A stretch of DNA of 64,000 bases from NCBI RefSeq assembly GCF_030009775.1, contig NZ_JASCTH010000008.1, positions 62,001-126,000 on the forward strand, read 5' to 3'. A program made the translations under genes and the position numbers. This document shows positions 1 through 7,483 of this stretch, one piece after another. Each line of letters opens with the position of its first letter. Position 1 is the first letter of the stretch. A model generated the notes under the pieces. That model was not told the DNA's origin. It saw nothing but the letters and a program-made list of their open reading frames with translations, and did not search any database. Source of the stretch: Actinoplanes sandaracinus. Its GTDB lineage: Bacteria; Actinomycetota; Actinomycetes; Mycobacteriales; Micromonosporaceae.

Positions 1-273
1 GCCAAGATCTCCTACTGGGTGCTGCCGGAGACCCGGGGCAAGCGTGTCGCACCGCGGGCGCTGGAGGTGATGAGCCGGTGGGCGTTCGGGACGCTGGGCC
101 TGCACCGGCTGGAGTTGAACCACTCGACCGCGAATGCCGCGTCGTGCCGGGTGGCGCTGCGATGCGGCTTCCTGCTGGAGGGCACCAAGCGCAGTGAGGC
201 GCTGCACGCCGACGGCTGGCACGACATGCACACTCACGCCCGCCTCACCACCGACCCAAGCCCCACCGTGTGA
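1..273 (+). CDS. GNAT N-acetyltransferase, C-terminal fragment (start outside window)
   Basis: The frame is open from base 1 to a TGA at 271-273, giving the last 90 residues of a protein that starts before the window. The segment PETRGKRVAPRALE (about residues 9-22) looks like the acetyl-CoA pyrophosphate-binding loop and helix of the RimJ/RimL-type GNAT family. HRLEL followed by NAASCRVALRCGF and then LLEG is the usual closing strand-helix-strand of that family. It would transfer an acetyl group from acetyl-CoA to an amine; the substrate cannot be told. Nothing suggests truncation other than the window edge. Confidence 0.85.
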   Translation, partial: AKISYWVLPETRGKRVAPRALEVMSRWAFGTLGLHRLELNHSTANAASCRVALRCGFLLEGTKRSEALHADGWHDMHTHARLTTDPSPTV

Positions 274-344
274 AGTCGGGGTAGGCAGCGCAGCACCACA
301 CTTACTTGCCACCCTGGCTGGCGAGCGAGGTGCGGAGCGTCTGC

Positions 345-454
345 GCGACGCCAGAAACCGCTGGGATTGCGGCGCAAGCAGGCGCGGAGTTGCGCGACGC
401 CAGGCGCTGCAGTGCGAGTGGCGTGAGCGAAGCGCGCACTCTCCGCGACGCCAG
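345..454. repeat. Imperfect ~50-bp direct repeat, three copies
   Basis: GCGACGCCAG occurs at 345, 394 and 445, spaced 49 and 51 bases, each preceded by a similar GCGGAG/TCTCC-type flank. The copies lie in the 240-bp gap between the acetyltransferase and the TetR gene, at the 3' ends of both. No gene is supported here; open frames through it are shadows. Confidence 0.5.
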
Positions 455-475
455 ACGCTTCAGGTGGCGTGGCGC

Positions 476-505
476 GGTGCGGTGCGGTGCGGTGCGGTGC
501 GGTGC
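476..505. repeat. GGTGC pentanucleotide tandem repeat, six copies
   Basis: Six perfect GGTGC units run back to back from 476 to 505, ending 8 bases before the stop codon of the TetR gene on the minus strand. A slippage-prone simple repeat at this position could vary in length between strains, but it is outside any supported coding region. Confidence 0.8.
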
Positions 506-513
506 GGCAGGCT

Positions 514-1251
514 TCAGTCGGTGGGGGCGGGGTTGCTGGTGAGCCAGAGTTCGAGGCCGTCGAGGATCCGCTCCATGCCGAACATGTAGCTCTGCGTGAA
601 GACCTGTTCGGGGTCCATGTCGGCGACCCCGTCCTCCTGGCGCCAGCGGGCGTAGTCCGTGTGCTTCTCGCCGAGTTCGTCCATGAGCGGCTCCAGTTTC
701 TGCTGGAGCTGAGCCGCGGGCAGCCCGGAGCGCCGGACCGCGGCGGCGACCGCTGCCTCCGTGGTCGCTGAGCCGATCACGTGCGCGGTGATCAGGGAGT
801 GGACGTGCGCCAGCCTGGGCCCGTGGAAGCCGGCGGCGGAGAGGAGGGCGACGGTCCGGTTGGTCATCCGCATCACGTTGGGGCCGATGGTGGGACGGAC
901 GCCGAGCAGGCCGATCACCCACGGGTGGCGTAGCAGCATGGTTCGCATCCCGCCGGCCGTCACCGATACGCCGACACGCCAGGGGGTGTCACCGGCCTCG
1001 GGCACGTAGACCTCGCCCATCACCTCGTCGACGGCGAGTTCGAGCAGGTCGTCCTTGGTGGCGACGTGCCAGTAGAGCGAGGTGGCGCCGGAGCCGAGCC
1101 GGGCGCCGAGGCGGCGCATGCTCAGCCCGGCCGTGCCCTCGGTGTCGAGCAACTCGATCGCCGCGCGGACGATCTGCTCCCGGCTGAGGGTCGGCTGACC
1201 GGTTCGGGGGCGGGCCGGACGGGTCCACACCGAGTCTGTGAAGTCGGGCAT
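514..1251 (-). CDS. TetR/AcrR family regulator, likely repressor of the divergent MFS pump
   Basis: A 245-residue protein with an N-terminal helix-turn-helix (about residues 24-70; AGLSMRRLGARLG then GATSLYWHVATKDDLL) and a C-terminal ligand-binding domain of the TetR_C type. The recognition-helix region SGATSLYWHV is typical. It is divergent from an MFS drug/H+ antiporter gene and the 89-bp gap contains a strong palindrome, the classic layout in which a TetR protein represses itself and an efflux pump until a ligand releases it. The ligand is unknown. Start is the ATG at 1249-1251. Confidence 0.92.
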   Translation of the reverse strand: MPDFTDSVWTRPARPRTGQPTLSREQIVRAAIELLDTEGTAGLSMRRLGARLGSGATSLYWHVATKDDLLELAVDEVMGEVYVPEAGDTPWRVGVSVTAGGMRTMLLRHPWVIGLLGVRPTIGPNVMRMTNRTVALLSAAGFHGPRLAHVHSLITAHVIGSATTEAAVAAAVRRSGLPAAQLQQKLEPLMDELGEKHTDYARWRQEDGVADMDPEQVFTQSYMFGMERILDGLELWLTSNPAPTD

Positions 1252-1293
1252 GACGTCATCTTAAAGGGGATCGCACAGTGTTCGACTCCACTG

Positions 1294-1325
1294 GTACGGT
1301 GTTCGAGCAATCACGAACACTGTAC
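1294..1325. promoter_or_regulatory. Palindromic operator between TetR and MFS genes
   Basis: Arms GTACGGTGTTCG (1294-1305) and CGAACACTGTAC (1314-1325) are inverted repeats matching at 11 of 12 positions around an 8-bp spacer. An extra half-site CAGTGTTCG lies at 1276-1284. The palindrome ends 15 bases before the MFS start, so binding would block its transcription; by position the likely binder is the neighbouring TetR protein (inference). Confidence 0.8.
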
Positions 1326-1340
1326 GAGAGAGGAAGATCG

Positions 1341-2906
1341 ATGCCCGACCGTCACCCGCGTCGCTGGCTGATCCTGGGCGTGCTGTGCGTGAGCCTGCTC
1401 GTGGTCGTCGTCGACAACATGGTGCTCAACATCGCGATCCCAGCGCTGATCCGCGACCTGGGCGCGAGCACCGCGGACATCCAGTGGATCATCGACGCCT
1501 ACATCCTGGTCTTCGCCGGCCTGCTGCTCACCGCCGGCAGCCTCTCCGACCGGCATGGGCGCCGCCTCGGGCTGGTGGTCGGCCTGGTCGTCTTCGGCGG
1601 GGCGTCGGCGCTGGCCACCATCTGCCAGACCTCCGGCCAGCTGATCGCGGTCCGTGGCCTGATGGGTCTCGGCGCGGCCTTCCTGATGCCGGGCACGCTC
1701 GCCATCCTGACCACGGTCTTCGACGATGCGGAGCGCAAGAAGGCCATCGCGATCTGGGGCTCGGTGCTCATGCTCGGCGCCCTCGGCGGCCCGACGCTGG
1801 GCGGGCTGCTGCTGGAGCACTTCTGGTGGGGTTCGGTCTTCCTGATCAACATCCCGATCGCGGTGATCGGCATCGTGGCCGCGCTGGCGATCATTCCGGA
1901 GTCCCGGGGGCCGGCCTCCCGGCCCGATCCGGTCGGCGCACTGCTCTCCACGATCGGCATGACGGCCCTGGTCTGGGGCGTGATCTCGGCTCCCGAGCAC
2001 GGCTGGGAGTCGCCGCGCACCGCCGGCGGCTTCGTCATCGCCCTCGTCGCGCTGGTCGGGTTCGGGTTCTGGGAGCGCCGGGTCGACGAGCCGATGCTGC
2101 CGATGACGCTCTTCAAGGACCGCAACTTCCGGGGCGCCAGCCTGTCGCTGGTGCTGCTCGCCTTCTCGGCCGGCGGTGTGATGCTGGCTATCACGCAGTA
2201 CCTCCAGTTCGTCCTCGGCTACGAGCCGATCAAGGCCGGCGCGGCGTTCATCCCGATGCTCGTGACGACGATGGCGTTCAACGGCATCGGCGTGGTGGTG
2301 GACAAGAGGTTCGGCGCCCGGGTGGCGCTGACGGCGGGTCTGCTCCTGGTGGCCGGCGGCTTCGCGGTGCTCGCGTCGCTCGACCCGACCGACGGCTATC
2401 TGAAGCTGGCGACCGCGCTGGTCGTGATCGGCATGGGCAGTGGTGTGGCGTCACCGGCCGCGGTGGGAACCCTGCTCGGCGCCCTGCCGCCGGAGCGGGC
2501 GGGCGTCGGGTCGGCGGTCAACGACACGGTGCAGCAGATAGGGACGGCGCTGAGCGTGGCGGTGCTGGGCAGTGTGCTGACCACGGCCTACCGCGCGGCC
2601 ATGCCAGCGGACGTCACCGGGCCGGCGCGCGACTCCCTCGGCGACGCGCTCGGGGTCGCCGCCGCTTCGGGGAACACGGGACTGGCCGATGCGGCGCGAG
2701 CCGCTTTCGTCGACGCCATCGCGGTCACCTCACTGGTCGGAGTGGTGGGCGGAATCGCGGCCGCGATCCTGGCCGCTTCGGTGCTGCGCCCCAAGGCTTC
2801 CACGGAAGCGGCGCCCACCGGCCCGTCGTCCACAGAAGCGGAAACCGCGAATCCGTTGTCCACAGGCTCGGCGCCGGAGCCTGCCGGGATCGAACGTCAG
2901 TACTAA
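1341..2906 (+). CDS. MFS transporter, DHA2 (14-TM) drug:H+ antiporter family
   Basis: A 521-residue integral membrane protein with about 14 hydrophobic segments, as in EmrB/QacA-type exporters. Visible family motifs are the acidic motif VDNMVLNIAIP in TM1 (about 24-34), motif A GSLSDRHGRRLG (about 66-77) and the antiporter motif C region GALGGPTLGG (about 147-156). The tail after the last TM is Ser/Thr/Glu-rich. The frame is open from 1278, but the ATG at 1341 has a good ribosome site (AGAGGAAGA) and puts the operator upstream. Probably exports a toxic or antibiotic compound under control of the divergent TetR. Confidence 0.93.
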   Translation: MPDRHPRRWLILGVLCVSLLVVVVDNMVLNIAIPALIRDLGASTADIQWIIDAYILVFAGLLLTAGSLSDRHGRRLGLVVGLVVFGGASALATICQTSGQLIAVRGLMGLGAAFLMPGTLAILTTVFDDAERKKAIAIWGSVLMLGALGGPTLGGLLLEHFWWGSVFLINIPIAVIGIVAALAIIPESRGPASRPDPVGALLSTIGMTALVWGVISAPEHGWESPRTAGGFVIALVALVGFGFWERRVDEPMLPMTLFKDRNFRGASLSLVLLAFSAGGVMLAITQYLQFVLGYEPIKAGAAFIPMLVTTMAFNGIGVVVDKRFGARVALTAGLLLVAGGFAVLASLDPTDGYLKLATALVVIGMGSGVASPAAVGTLLGALPPERAGVGSAVNDTVQQIGTALSVAVLGSVLTTAYRAAMPADVTGPARDSLGDALGVAAASGNTGLADAARAAFVDAIAVTSLVGVVGGIAAAILAASVLRPKASTEAAPTGPSSTEAETANPLSTGSAPEPAGIERQY

Positions 2907-2915
2907 CATGGCGGG

Positions 2916-3551
2916 ATGACCAGCGCCTACCAGCCTTCGATGCTCGATCTGATGTCCGGGCCGGCCGAGGCGGTCGCGTCGTTGACCGGCCGCCTCACCC
3001 GGCACCCACTGACCGCCGGCGCCTGGGTCGACGTGCTGCCCGGCTGGCTGCACGGGTCCGACGCGGTCTTCGAGACCCTGCTCGACATCGACTGGCGGGC
3101 CGAGCGGCGGCGGATGTATGACGACGTCGTTGACGTCCCACGCCTCCTGCGGTGGTTCGGCCCGCGGGAGCAGCTGCCGCATCCCGCGCTGGACGCGGCG
3201 AAGGCCGAACTCAACCGGCACTACGCCGGGGAGCTGGGCGAGCAGTTCGTGACCGCGGGCATGTGCCTCTATCGCGACGGGCGCGACAGCGTGGCCTGGC
3301 ACGGCGACACCCACGGCCGGTCGGCCACGCACGACACCATGGTCGCGATCGTCTCCTTCGGCTCGCCGCGCAATCTGCTGCTGCGACCACGGGCCGGCGG
3401 GCACGGCACGCTGCGGTTTCCGCTGGGGCACGGCGACCTGATCGTGATGGGTGGCTCCTGCCAGCGCACCTGGGAGCACGCCGTGCCGAAGACCGCGAAG
3501 CCGGTCGGGCCACGGGTCAGTGTCCAGTTCCGCCCGATCGATGTGGCCTGA
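2916..3551 (+). CDS. AlkB-like 2-oxoglutarate/Fe(II) dioxygenase
   Basis: A 211-residue protein of the AlkB superfamily. The iron ligands are visible as HGD (H129, D131, in SVAWHGDTHG) and H188 (in TWEHAVPK); the 2-oxoglutarate-binding arginines are R200 and R206 in RVSVQFR. Members oxidatively demethylate alkylated nucleic acid bases; this subgroup, with its long N-terminus, is common in actinobacteria and its substrate is not certain. It starts 9 bases after the MFS stop. TAACAT at 2904-2909 lies 6 bases before the ATG, so it may also have its own leaderless promoter. Confidence 0.88.
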   Translation: MTSAYQPSMLDLMSGPAEAVASLTGRLTRHPLTAGAWVDVLPGWLHGSDAVFETLLDIDWRAERRRMYDDVVDVPRLLRWFGPREQLPHPALDAAKAELNRHYAGELGEQFVTAGMCLYRDGRDSVAWHGDTHGRSATHDTMVAIVSFGSPRNLLLRPRAGGHGTLRFPLGHGDLIVMGGSCQRTWEHAVPKTAKPVGPRVSVQFRPIDVA

Positions 3552-3607
3552 TCAGAGCAGTCGAGTAACGGGGACATTGCAAGTGGTTGACGAGTCGGCC
3601 GAGAAAG

Positions 3608-3624
3608 TTACACTCCAAGTGTAA
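3608..3624. promoter_or_regulatory. Perfect palindrome before the ABC importer operon
   Basis: TTACACT-CCA-AGTGTAA is a perfect 7-bp inverted repeat with a 3-bp spacer, in the 127-bp gap before the first ABC ATPase. A related 17-mer at 17542-17558 (12 of 17 positions identical, same half-site spacing) lies beside the TetR gene at 16886-17515. This suggests one TetR protein controls both ends of the island (inference). Confidence 0.75.
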
Positions 3625-3678
3625 ATAGTTGAGGCTCCATCTCCATCCAGGACTTCCACCGGTCCTCCCGAGGCGGCC

Positions 3679-4386
3679 ATGTCAACAGAATCCCCGCTCA
3701 AAGAGCTCGCGCTCCACGACATCACCGTTCGCTTCGGCGGCCTGACCGCACTCGACAACGTCTCTCTGCGCGTGGCGCCGGGACGGATCGTCGGCGTCAT
3801 CGGGCCGAACGGCGCGGGCAAGACCACCCTCTTCAACATCATCTGCGGGTTCGTGCAGCCCACCTCCGGGTCACTCACCCTGGACGGGCAGCCCTGGCGG
3901 CCACGCCCGCACCATCTCAACCGGCTCGGCATAGCCCGGACCCTGCAGGGCGTCGGCCAGTTCGCCGGCATGACCGTCCTGGAGAACGTGATGGTCGGCG
4001 CCCGTCGCCGGCGCGCCGAAGCGGAGGCGATGGCCGCCCTGGAGCGCTGTGGCGTCGCACGCTATGCGGCGGCCCATCCCGGCGCCCTGCCCTACGCGAT
4101 CCGAAAACGCATCGAACTGGCCCGCGCGCTGGTCGCCAAGCCACAGATCCTGATGCTCGACGAGCCGGCCGGCGGCCTGGACGCCGATGAGATCGGCTGG
4201 CTCGGCACGCTCATCAAGGAGACCGGCACCACGGTTCTACTGGTCGAACACCATATGGACCTGGTGATGTCGGTCTGCGACGAGATCCTGGTGCTCGATT
4301 TCGGCAAGCCGATCGCCCTCGGCAGCCCAGCCGAGATCAGTGAGAACCCCAAGGTCACCGAGGCTTATCTCGGCACGGCGGCCTGA
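3679..4386 (+). CDS. ABC transporter ATP-binding protein, LivG type
   Basis: A 235-residue ATPase of the branched-chain amino-acid/hydrophobic-compound (HAAT) importer family. Walker A is GPNGAGKT (42-49), Walker B ILMLDEP (157-163), with a switch histidine in LVEHHMD. The signature region reads LPYAIRKRIE instead of LSGGQ; LivG proteins often diverge here, but the loss of both glycines is more than usual, so this half-site may be catalytically weak. It is the first gene of the importer operon and would pair with the LivF-type ATPase at 4661. The TCACACT/AGTGT palindrome lies just upstream. Confidence 0.93.
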   Translation: MSTESPLKELALHDITVRFGGLTALDNVSLRVAPGRIVGVIGPNGAGKTTLFNIICGFVQPTSGSLTLDGQPWRPRPHHLNRLGIARTLQGVGQFAGMTVLENVMVGARRRRAEAEAMAALERCGVARYAAAHPGALPYAIRKRIELARALVAKPQILMLDEPAGGLDADEIGWLGTLIKETGTTVLLVEHHMDLVMSVCDEILVLDFGKPIALGSPAEISENPKVTEAYLGTAA

Positions 4387-4403
4387 CCACCCCGCACCTC
4401 ACG

Positions 4404-4547
4404 GCCAGAGGCCTGACCGGCCACTGACTTCGCATCTCACACGGCCCGAGGCCGGACCGGCCTCTGACTTGACTCCCCAGACAGCCAGAGGTCCGACCGG
4501 GCTCTGGCATCACACCTCACACAGCCAGGGGCCGGCCCACCCCTGAC
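4404..4547 (+). repeat. Four 40-bp tandem repeats, each forming a hairpin
   Basis: The element GCC[AC][GA]RGG recurs at 4404, 4444, 4484 and 4524, an exact 40-base period. Each unit contains an inverted repeat: unit 2 GAGGCCGG/CCGGCCTC (4448-4455 with 4457-4464), unit 3 CCAGAG/CTCTGG (4485-4490 with 4502-4507), unit 4 CAGGGG/CCCCTG (4526-4531 with 4540-4545), and unit 1 a weaker AGAGGCC/GGCCACT. Arm sequences differ but pairing is kept in units 2-4. The array fills the gap between the two ATPase genes. Confidence 0.8.
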
Positions 4548-4561
4548 GTCGCATATCCGAA

Positions 4562-4582
4562 AAGCCGGTTATCTCCCGGCTT
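4562..4582 (+). promoter_or_regulatory. Hairpin just upstream of the livF-type ribosome site
   Basis: AAGCCGG (4562-4568) and CCGGCTT (4576-4582) form a perfect 7-bp stem with a 7-base loop. No T-run follows, so it is not a canonical terminator. It sits 26 bases before the strong ribosome site AAGGAGGA (4609-4616) and closes the hairpin array; an attenuator or RNA-stability element is possible. Confidence 0.55.
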
Positions 4583-4622
4583 CCTTCGGCATACCCGAGA
4601 ACGGCCCCAAGGAGGAGCGCCG

Positions 4623-4664
4623 ATGATCATTCGCATCCCGTTATCACCGGGACTCTTCCGGTGA
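4623..4664 (+). CDS. Possible 13-residue leader peptide with a TTA codon
   Basis: The ATG at 4623 follows a near-ideal ribosome site (AAGGAGGA, 4609-4616, spacing 6). It encodes MIIRIPLSPGLFR, and the TGA at 4662-4664 overlaps the GTG start of the next ATPase as GTGA. Residue 7 is a TTA leucine codon, rare in high-GC actinobacteria. The livF-type gene has no ribosome site of its own at the right spacing, so it may depend on translation of this peptide. Too short to be confirmed by sequence alone. Confidence 0.4.
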   Translation: MIIRIPLSPGLFR

Positions 4665-5380
4665 GCGGCGCGCTGCTGCAGGTCGAGGGCCTGACCGCCG
4701 GGTACGGCGCGGCGCCCGTTCTGCACGATGTGGACCTCGCCGTCCGGCCGGGAGAGATCGTCGCCGTCCTGGGGGCGAACGGCGCCGGCAAGACGACGCT
4801 GTTGCGCACCCTCTCCGGGTTGGTCCGCTCCGCCGGAGGCCGGGTCGTTTTCGACGGATCCGACCTGGCCGGCACCAAGGTGGAACACCTGGTCCGGCGC
4901 GGGATCGCGCACGTCCCGGAGGGCCGGGGCGTGGTCACCGAACTGACCGTGGACGAGAACCTGCGGCTCGGCGGCCTGTGGCGGCGCGACCGCGCGGACA
5001 CGAAGAAGGCGCTCGACGAGGTCTACGAGTTGTTCCCTCCGCTGGCGCAGCGCCGGGCGTCCGCCGGTCATCAACTCTCCGGCGGGGAGCGCCAGATGCT
5101 GGCGCTGGGCCGCGCCCTGGTCGGGCGGCCGAGGCTGCTGCTGCTCGACGAACCGTCGCTGGGGCTGGCTCCGAAGGTCACCGGGCAGATCATGGCGCTG
5201 CTGCGTGACCTGCGGGCCCGCACCGGTCTCGCGGTGCTGCTCGTCGAGCAGAACGTCCGCAGCGCCCTCTCCATCGCCGACGAGGGTGTGGTGCTGGCGC
5301 TGGGCCGGGTCGTGGTCCGCGACAAGGCCTCGGTGCTCCGCGACGACGCCGATCTCCGTCACGCCTACCTGGGGTTCTGA
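4661..5380 (+). CDS. ABC transporter ATP-binding protein, LivF type
   Basis: A 239-residue ATPase, second nucleotide-binding subunit of the Liv-type importer. Walker A GANGAGKT (38-45), signature LSGGE (139-143) and Walker B LLLDEP (160-165) are all intact, in contrast to the degenerate signature of its partner at 3679. The GTG at 4661 is the only start that keeps the conserved N-terminus (LLQVEGLTAGYG); it overlaps the stop of a short leader ORF. Energises uptake together with the permeases at 5485 and 6449. Confidence 0.93.
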   Translation: MSGALLQVEGLTAGYGAAPVLHDVDLAVRPGEIVAVLGANGAGKTTLLRTLSGLVRSAGGRVVFDGSDLAGTKVEHLVRRGIAHVPEGRGVVTELTVDENLRLGGLWRRDRADTKKALDEVYELFPPLAQRRASAGHQLSGGERQMLALGRALVGRPRLLLLDEPSLGLAPKVTGQIMALLRDLRARTGLAVLLVEQNVRSALSIADEGVVLALGRVVVRDKASVLRDDADLRHAYLGF

Positions 5381-5488
5381 ATGAGCGAGCTTGCGAGCGA
5401 ATCGGTCGGCTCAGTCCGTCACTCATGGAGCGAATGGCGACGCCGGAGCGAACTGCGGCACCGGAGCGAAGCGGAGGCGGCGGCATGA
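5381..5488 (+). CDS. Possible 35-residue bridging ORF between livF- and livH-type genes
   Basis: An ATG directly after the livF-type stop (TGAATG) opens a frame that ends in TGA at 5486-5488, overlapping the livH-type ATG as ATGA. The peptide begins MSELASESVGS and is rich in Ser, Glu and Arg. GGAGCGAA-like motifs recur three times in it. It resembles no known family and may simply be an open spacer, but similar start/stop-overlapping ORFs fill three other gaps in this operon. Confidence 0.25.
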   Translation: MSELASESVGSVRHSWSEWRRRSELRHRSEAEAAA

Positions 5489-6363
5489 GTCAGTTCATCT
5501 ATCTGACCTTCGACGGGCTGAGCCGCGGGCTGGTCTACGCCGCTTTCGCGCTGGCCCTGGTGCTGATCTGGCGGGCCGCCCGGATCGTCAACTTCGCGCA
5601 GGGCGCGATGGCGGTGGCCGCGGTCTACGTCGCCTACTCGGTCACGAACGCGACCGGGTCGTACTGGCTCGGGTTCGTGGTGGCGCTGCTGGCCGGGATG
5701 GTGCTGGGCGTCACCGTCGAGCGGGTGGTGATGCGGTTCGTGGACCATTCGTCGCCGCTCAACGGGGTGGTCGTGGCCCTCGGCCTGGTCCTGATCCTGC
5801 AGGGCACGCTCGGCATCCTCTACGGCAACGAGTACCTGCCGGTGGAGACCCCGTTCAGCCGGGACGCCTTCGAGGTGGGCGGGGTGGCGATGCTGTCGCG
5901 CTACGACCTGTTCGTCATCGGCGCGGTGGGCACGGTGGTCGTCGCTCTGACGCTGCTCTTCACGCGTACGGCGGTCGGCCTGCGGATGCGGGCGGCGGCT
6001 TTCGCCCCGGACGTGTCGCGGCTCCTCGGCGTCTCGGTGGGCGGCATGTTGACGCTCGGCTGGGCGCTCGCGGCGGCGGCGGGCTCACTCGCCGGCATGC
6101 TCGTCGTCCCCACCGAGTTGGGACTGCACCCGACGGCGATGGACGTGGTCTTCGTCTCGGCGTTCGCGGCCGCCGTGGTGGGCGGGCTGGACAGCCCGAT
6201 CGGTGCGGTCGTCGGCGGGCTGGTCGTCGGCCTGCTGCTGTCGTACGTCAGCGGATACATCGACGTCACGGTCACCCCGATGGCCGTACTGGCCCTGCTC
6301 GTCGTGGTCCTGCTCGGTAAGCCGGGGGGCTTGTTCTCCAGTTCGAAAGCGAGGGTGGCATGA
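5485..6363 (+). CDS. ABC transporter permease, LivH type
   Basis: A 292-residue integral membrane protein of the BPD_transp_2/LivH family with about 8 hydrophobic segments. The N-terminal part GLVYAAFALALVLIWRAARIVNFAQGAMA carries the conserved N-F-A-Q-G-A-M signature. The frame is open from 5425, but the ATG at 5485 has a GGAGG ribosome site (5474-5478) and matches the family start. One of two permeases of the importer; the substrate of such systems can be branched-chain amino acids, aromatic or short-to-medium carboxylic acids, so it is not fixed by the fold. Confidence 0.92.
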   Translation: MSQFIYLTFDGLSRGLVYAAFALALVLIWRAARIVNFAQGAMAVAAVYVAYSVTNATGSYWLGFVVALLAGMVLGVTVERVVMRFVDHSSPLNGVVVALGLVLILQGTLGILYGNEYLPVETPFSRDAFEVGGVAMLSRYDLFVIGAVGTVVVALTLLFTRTAVGLRMRAAAFAPDVSRLLGVSVGGMLTLGWALAAAAGSLAGMLVVPTELGLHPTAMDVVFVSAFAAAVVGGLDSPIGAVVGGLVVGLLLSYVSGYIDVTVTPMAVLALLVVVLLGKPGGLFSSSKARVA

Positions 6364-6452
6364 CCGACCGCACCGAGCGGCAGCAGGCCGCACCGGATGA
6401 CGGACCGTGCAGGCGAGGGCCGGGAGCGCATGCCGGGGGAGGCACAGCGTGA
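6360..6452 (+). CDS. Possible 30-residue bridging ORF between livH- and livM-type genes
   Basis: Starts with ATGA on the livH-type stop and ends with TGA at 6450-6452 overlapping the livM-type GTG as GTGA. The peptide starts MTDRTERQQ and ends in a Gly/Ala-rich tail. Its first residues resemble those of the bridging ORF at 10324 (MIDRT). No known family; may be an open spacer that lets ribosomes pass from one gene to the next. Confidence 0.25.
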   Translation: MTDRTERQQAAPDDGPCRRGPGAHAGGGTA

Positions 6453-7483
6453 CCGACGTGAAACCGAAAGCGAGCGCGGCTCCCGTACCCGACACGGGTC
6501 TGATCGTGCCGAAGCGGCGCCGGCGCCCACATCCCGTGCTGGTGATCGCGATCGGCGCGGTCGTGGTGGTCGCGCTGACCTACGTCCTGCCGCCGTTCCG
6601 GAACTATCAACTGGCCACGGTCGGCGCCTACTTCTGCGTGACGGCCGGGCTGACCGTCCTGACCGGACTCAACGGGCAACTGTCGCTGGGGCACGGCGCG
6701 CTGATGGCGACCGGCGCGTACACGCTCGCGCTGACGCAGAACAAGTTCATGAACCTGCCGTTCAGCTTCGCCGTCGCGATCCTGGTGACGACCGCGGCCG
6801 GTGCGGTGATCGGCTTGGCGGCGGCCCGGTTGCGCGGCCCCTATCTGGCCGGTCTCACCCTCGCCGTCGCGATCGTGGTCCCTTCGGTGACCAGCACGTT
6901 CGACGAGACGTTCAACAGCGACCAGGGCCTGTCGGTGGTGCTGGACCCACCGCCGGAAGCGTTCCCGATGGAGCAGTGGCAGGCCTGGTTGTGCTGGAGC
7001 GCCGCGCTGGTCGTGGTGCTGCTGCTGGCGCTGCTGGTGCGCGGCCGGTTCGGGCGTGACCTGCGGGCCGTCCGTGACGACGAGACCGCCGCCCGGCTGG
7101 CCGGGATCAACATCGCGCGTACCCAGGTGCTGGCGTTCGTGGTGAGCGCCGTCTGTGCCGGGGTCGCCGGTGCCCTGTTCGCCGTGCTCGCGCAGAGCGT
7201 GTCGCCGGGCGCGTTCCCGCTGACGCTCTCCCTCTTCCTGATCATGGCGATCGTCATCGGCGGACTGGGCAGCCTCTTCGGAGCGCTCTGGGGCGCCGTC
7301 CTGCTGGTGGTGCTCCCCACCCTCTCGCAGTCCGTCGGTGAGCAGACCGGGTCGCAGCGGCTGGAGGGAAACCTCGCGCTGATCGTCTTCGGTGTGGTAC
7401 TCGTCGTCGTCATGCTCGCCGCCCCGGGCGGCCTCGCGTCCATTCCCTCTCGCATCACACGTCTAATCAGGAGGAACCGATGA
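6449..7483 (+). CDS. ABC transporter permease, LivM type
   Basis: A 344-residue membrane protein with a basic N-terminal tail (PKRRRRPHP) and about 9 TM segments. GLTVLTGLNGQLSLGHGALM is the conserved LivM signature, and RAVRDDETAARLAGINIAR is the cytosolic EAA-like loop that docks with the ATPases. GTG at 6449 has a GGGGGAGG ribosome site; the frame is open a little further upstream to 6407. The last codons overlap the receptor gene as ATGA (7480-7483). Confidence 0.92.
   Translation: MTDVKPKASAAPVPDTGLIVPKRRRRPHPVLVIAIGAVVVVALTYVLPPFRNYQLATVGAYFCVTAGLTVLTGLNGQLSLGHGALMATGAYTLALTQNKFMNLPFSFAVAILVTTAAGAVIGLAAARLRGPYLAGLTLAVAIVVPSVTSTFDETFNSDQGLSVVLDPPPEAFPMEQWQAWLCWSAALVVVLLLALLVRGRFGRDLRAVRDDETAARLAGINIARTQVLAFVVSAVCAGVAGALFAVLAQSVSPGAFPLTLSLFLIMAIVIGGLGSLFGALWGAVLLVVLPTLSQSVGEQTGSQRLEGNLALIVFGVVLVVVMLAAPGGLASIPSRITRLIRRNR

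Noticed and set aside
1276..1290. GTTCGACTCC resembling a tRNA T-arm
   Set aside because: No acceptor, D or anticodon stems can be drawn around it; it is part of the TetR operator repeats.
4340..4546. 68-residue open frame through the hairpin array
   Set aside because: Sequence is a by-product of the 40-bp repeat, with no ribosome site; the pairing pattern points to RNA, not protein.
4404..4547. Possible short CRISPR array
   Set aside because: Units are directly tandem with no unique spacers, there are no cas genes, and similarity covers the whole 40-bp period.
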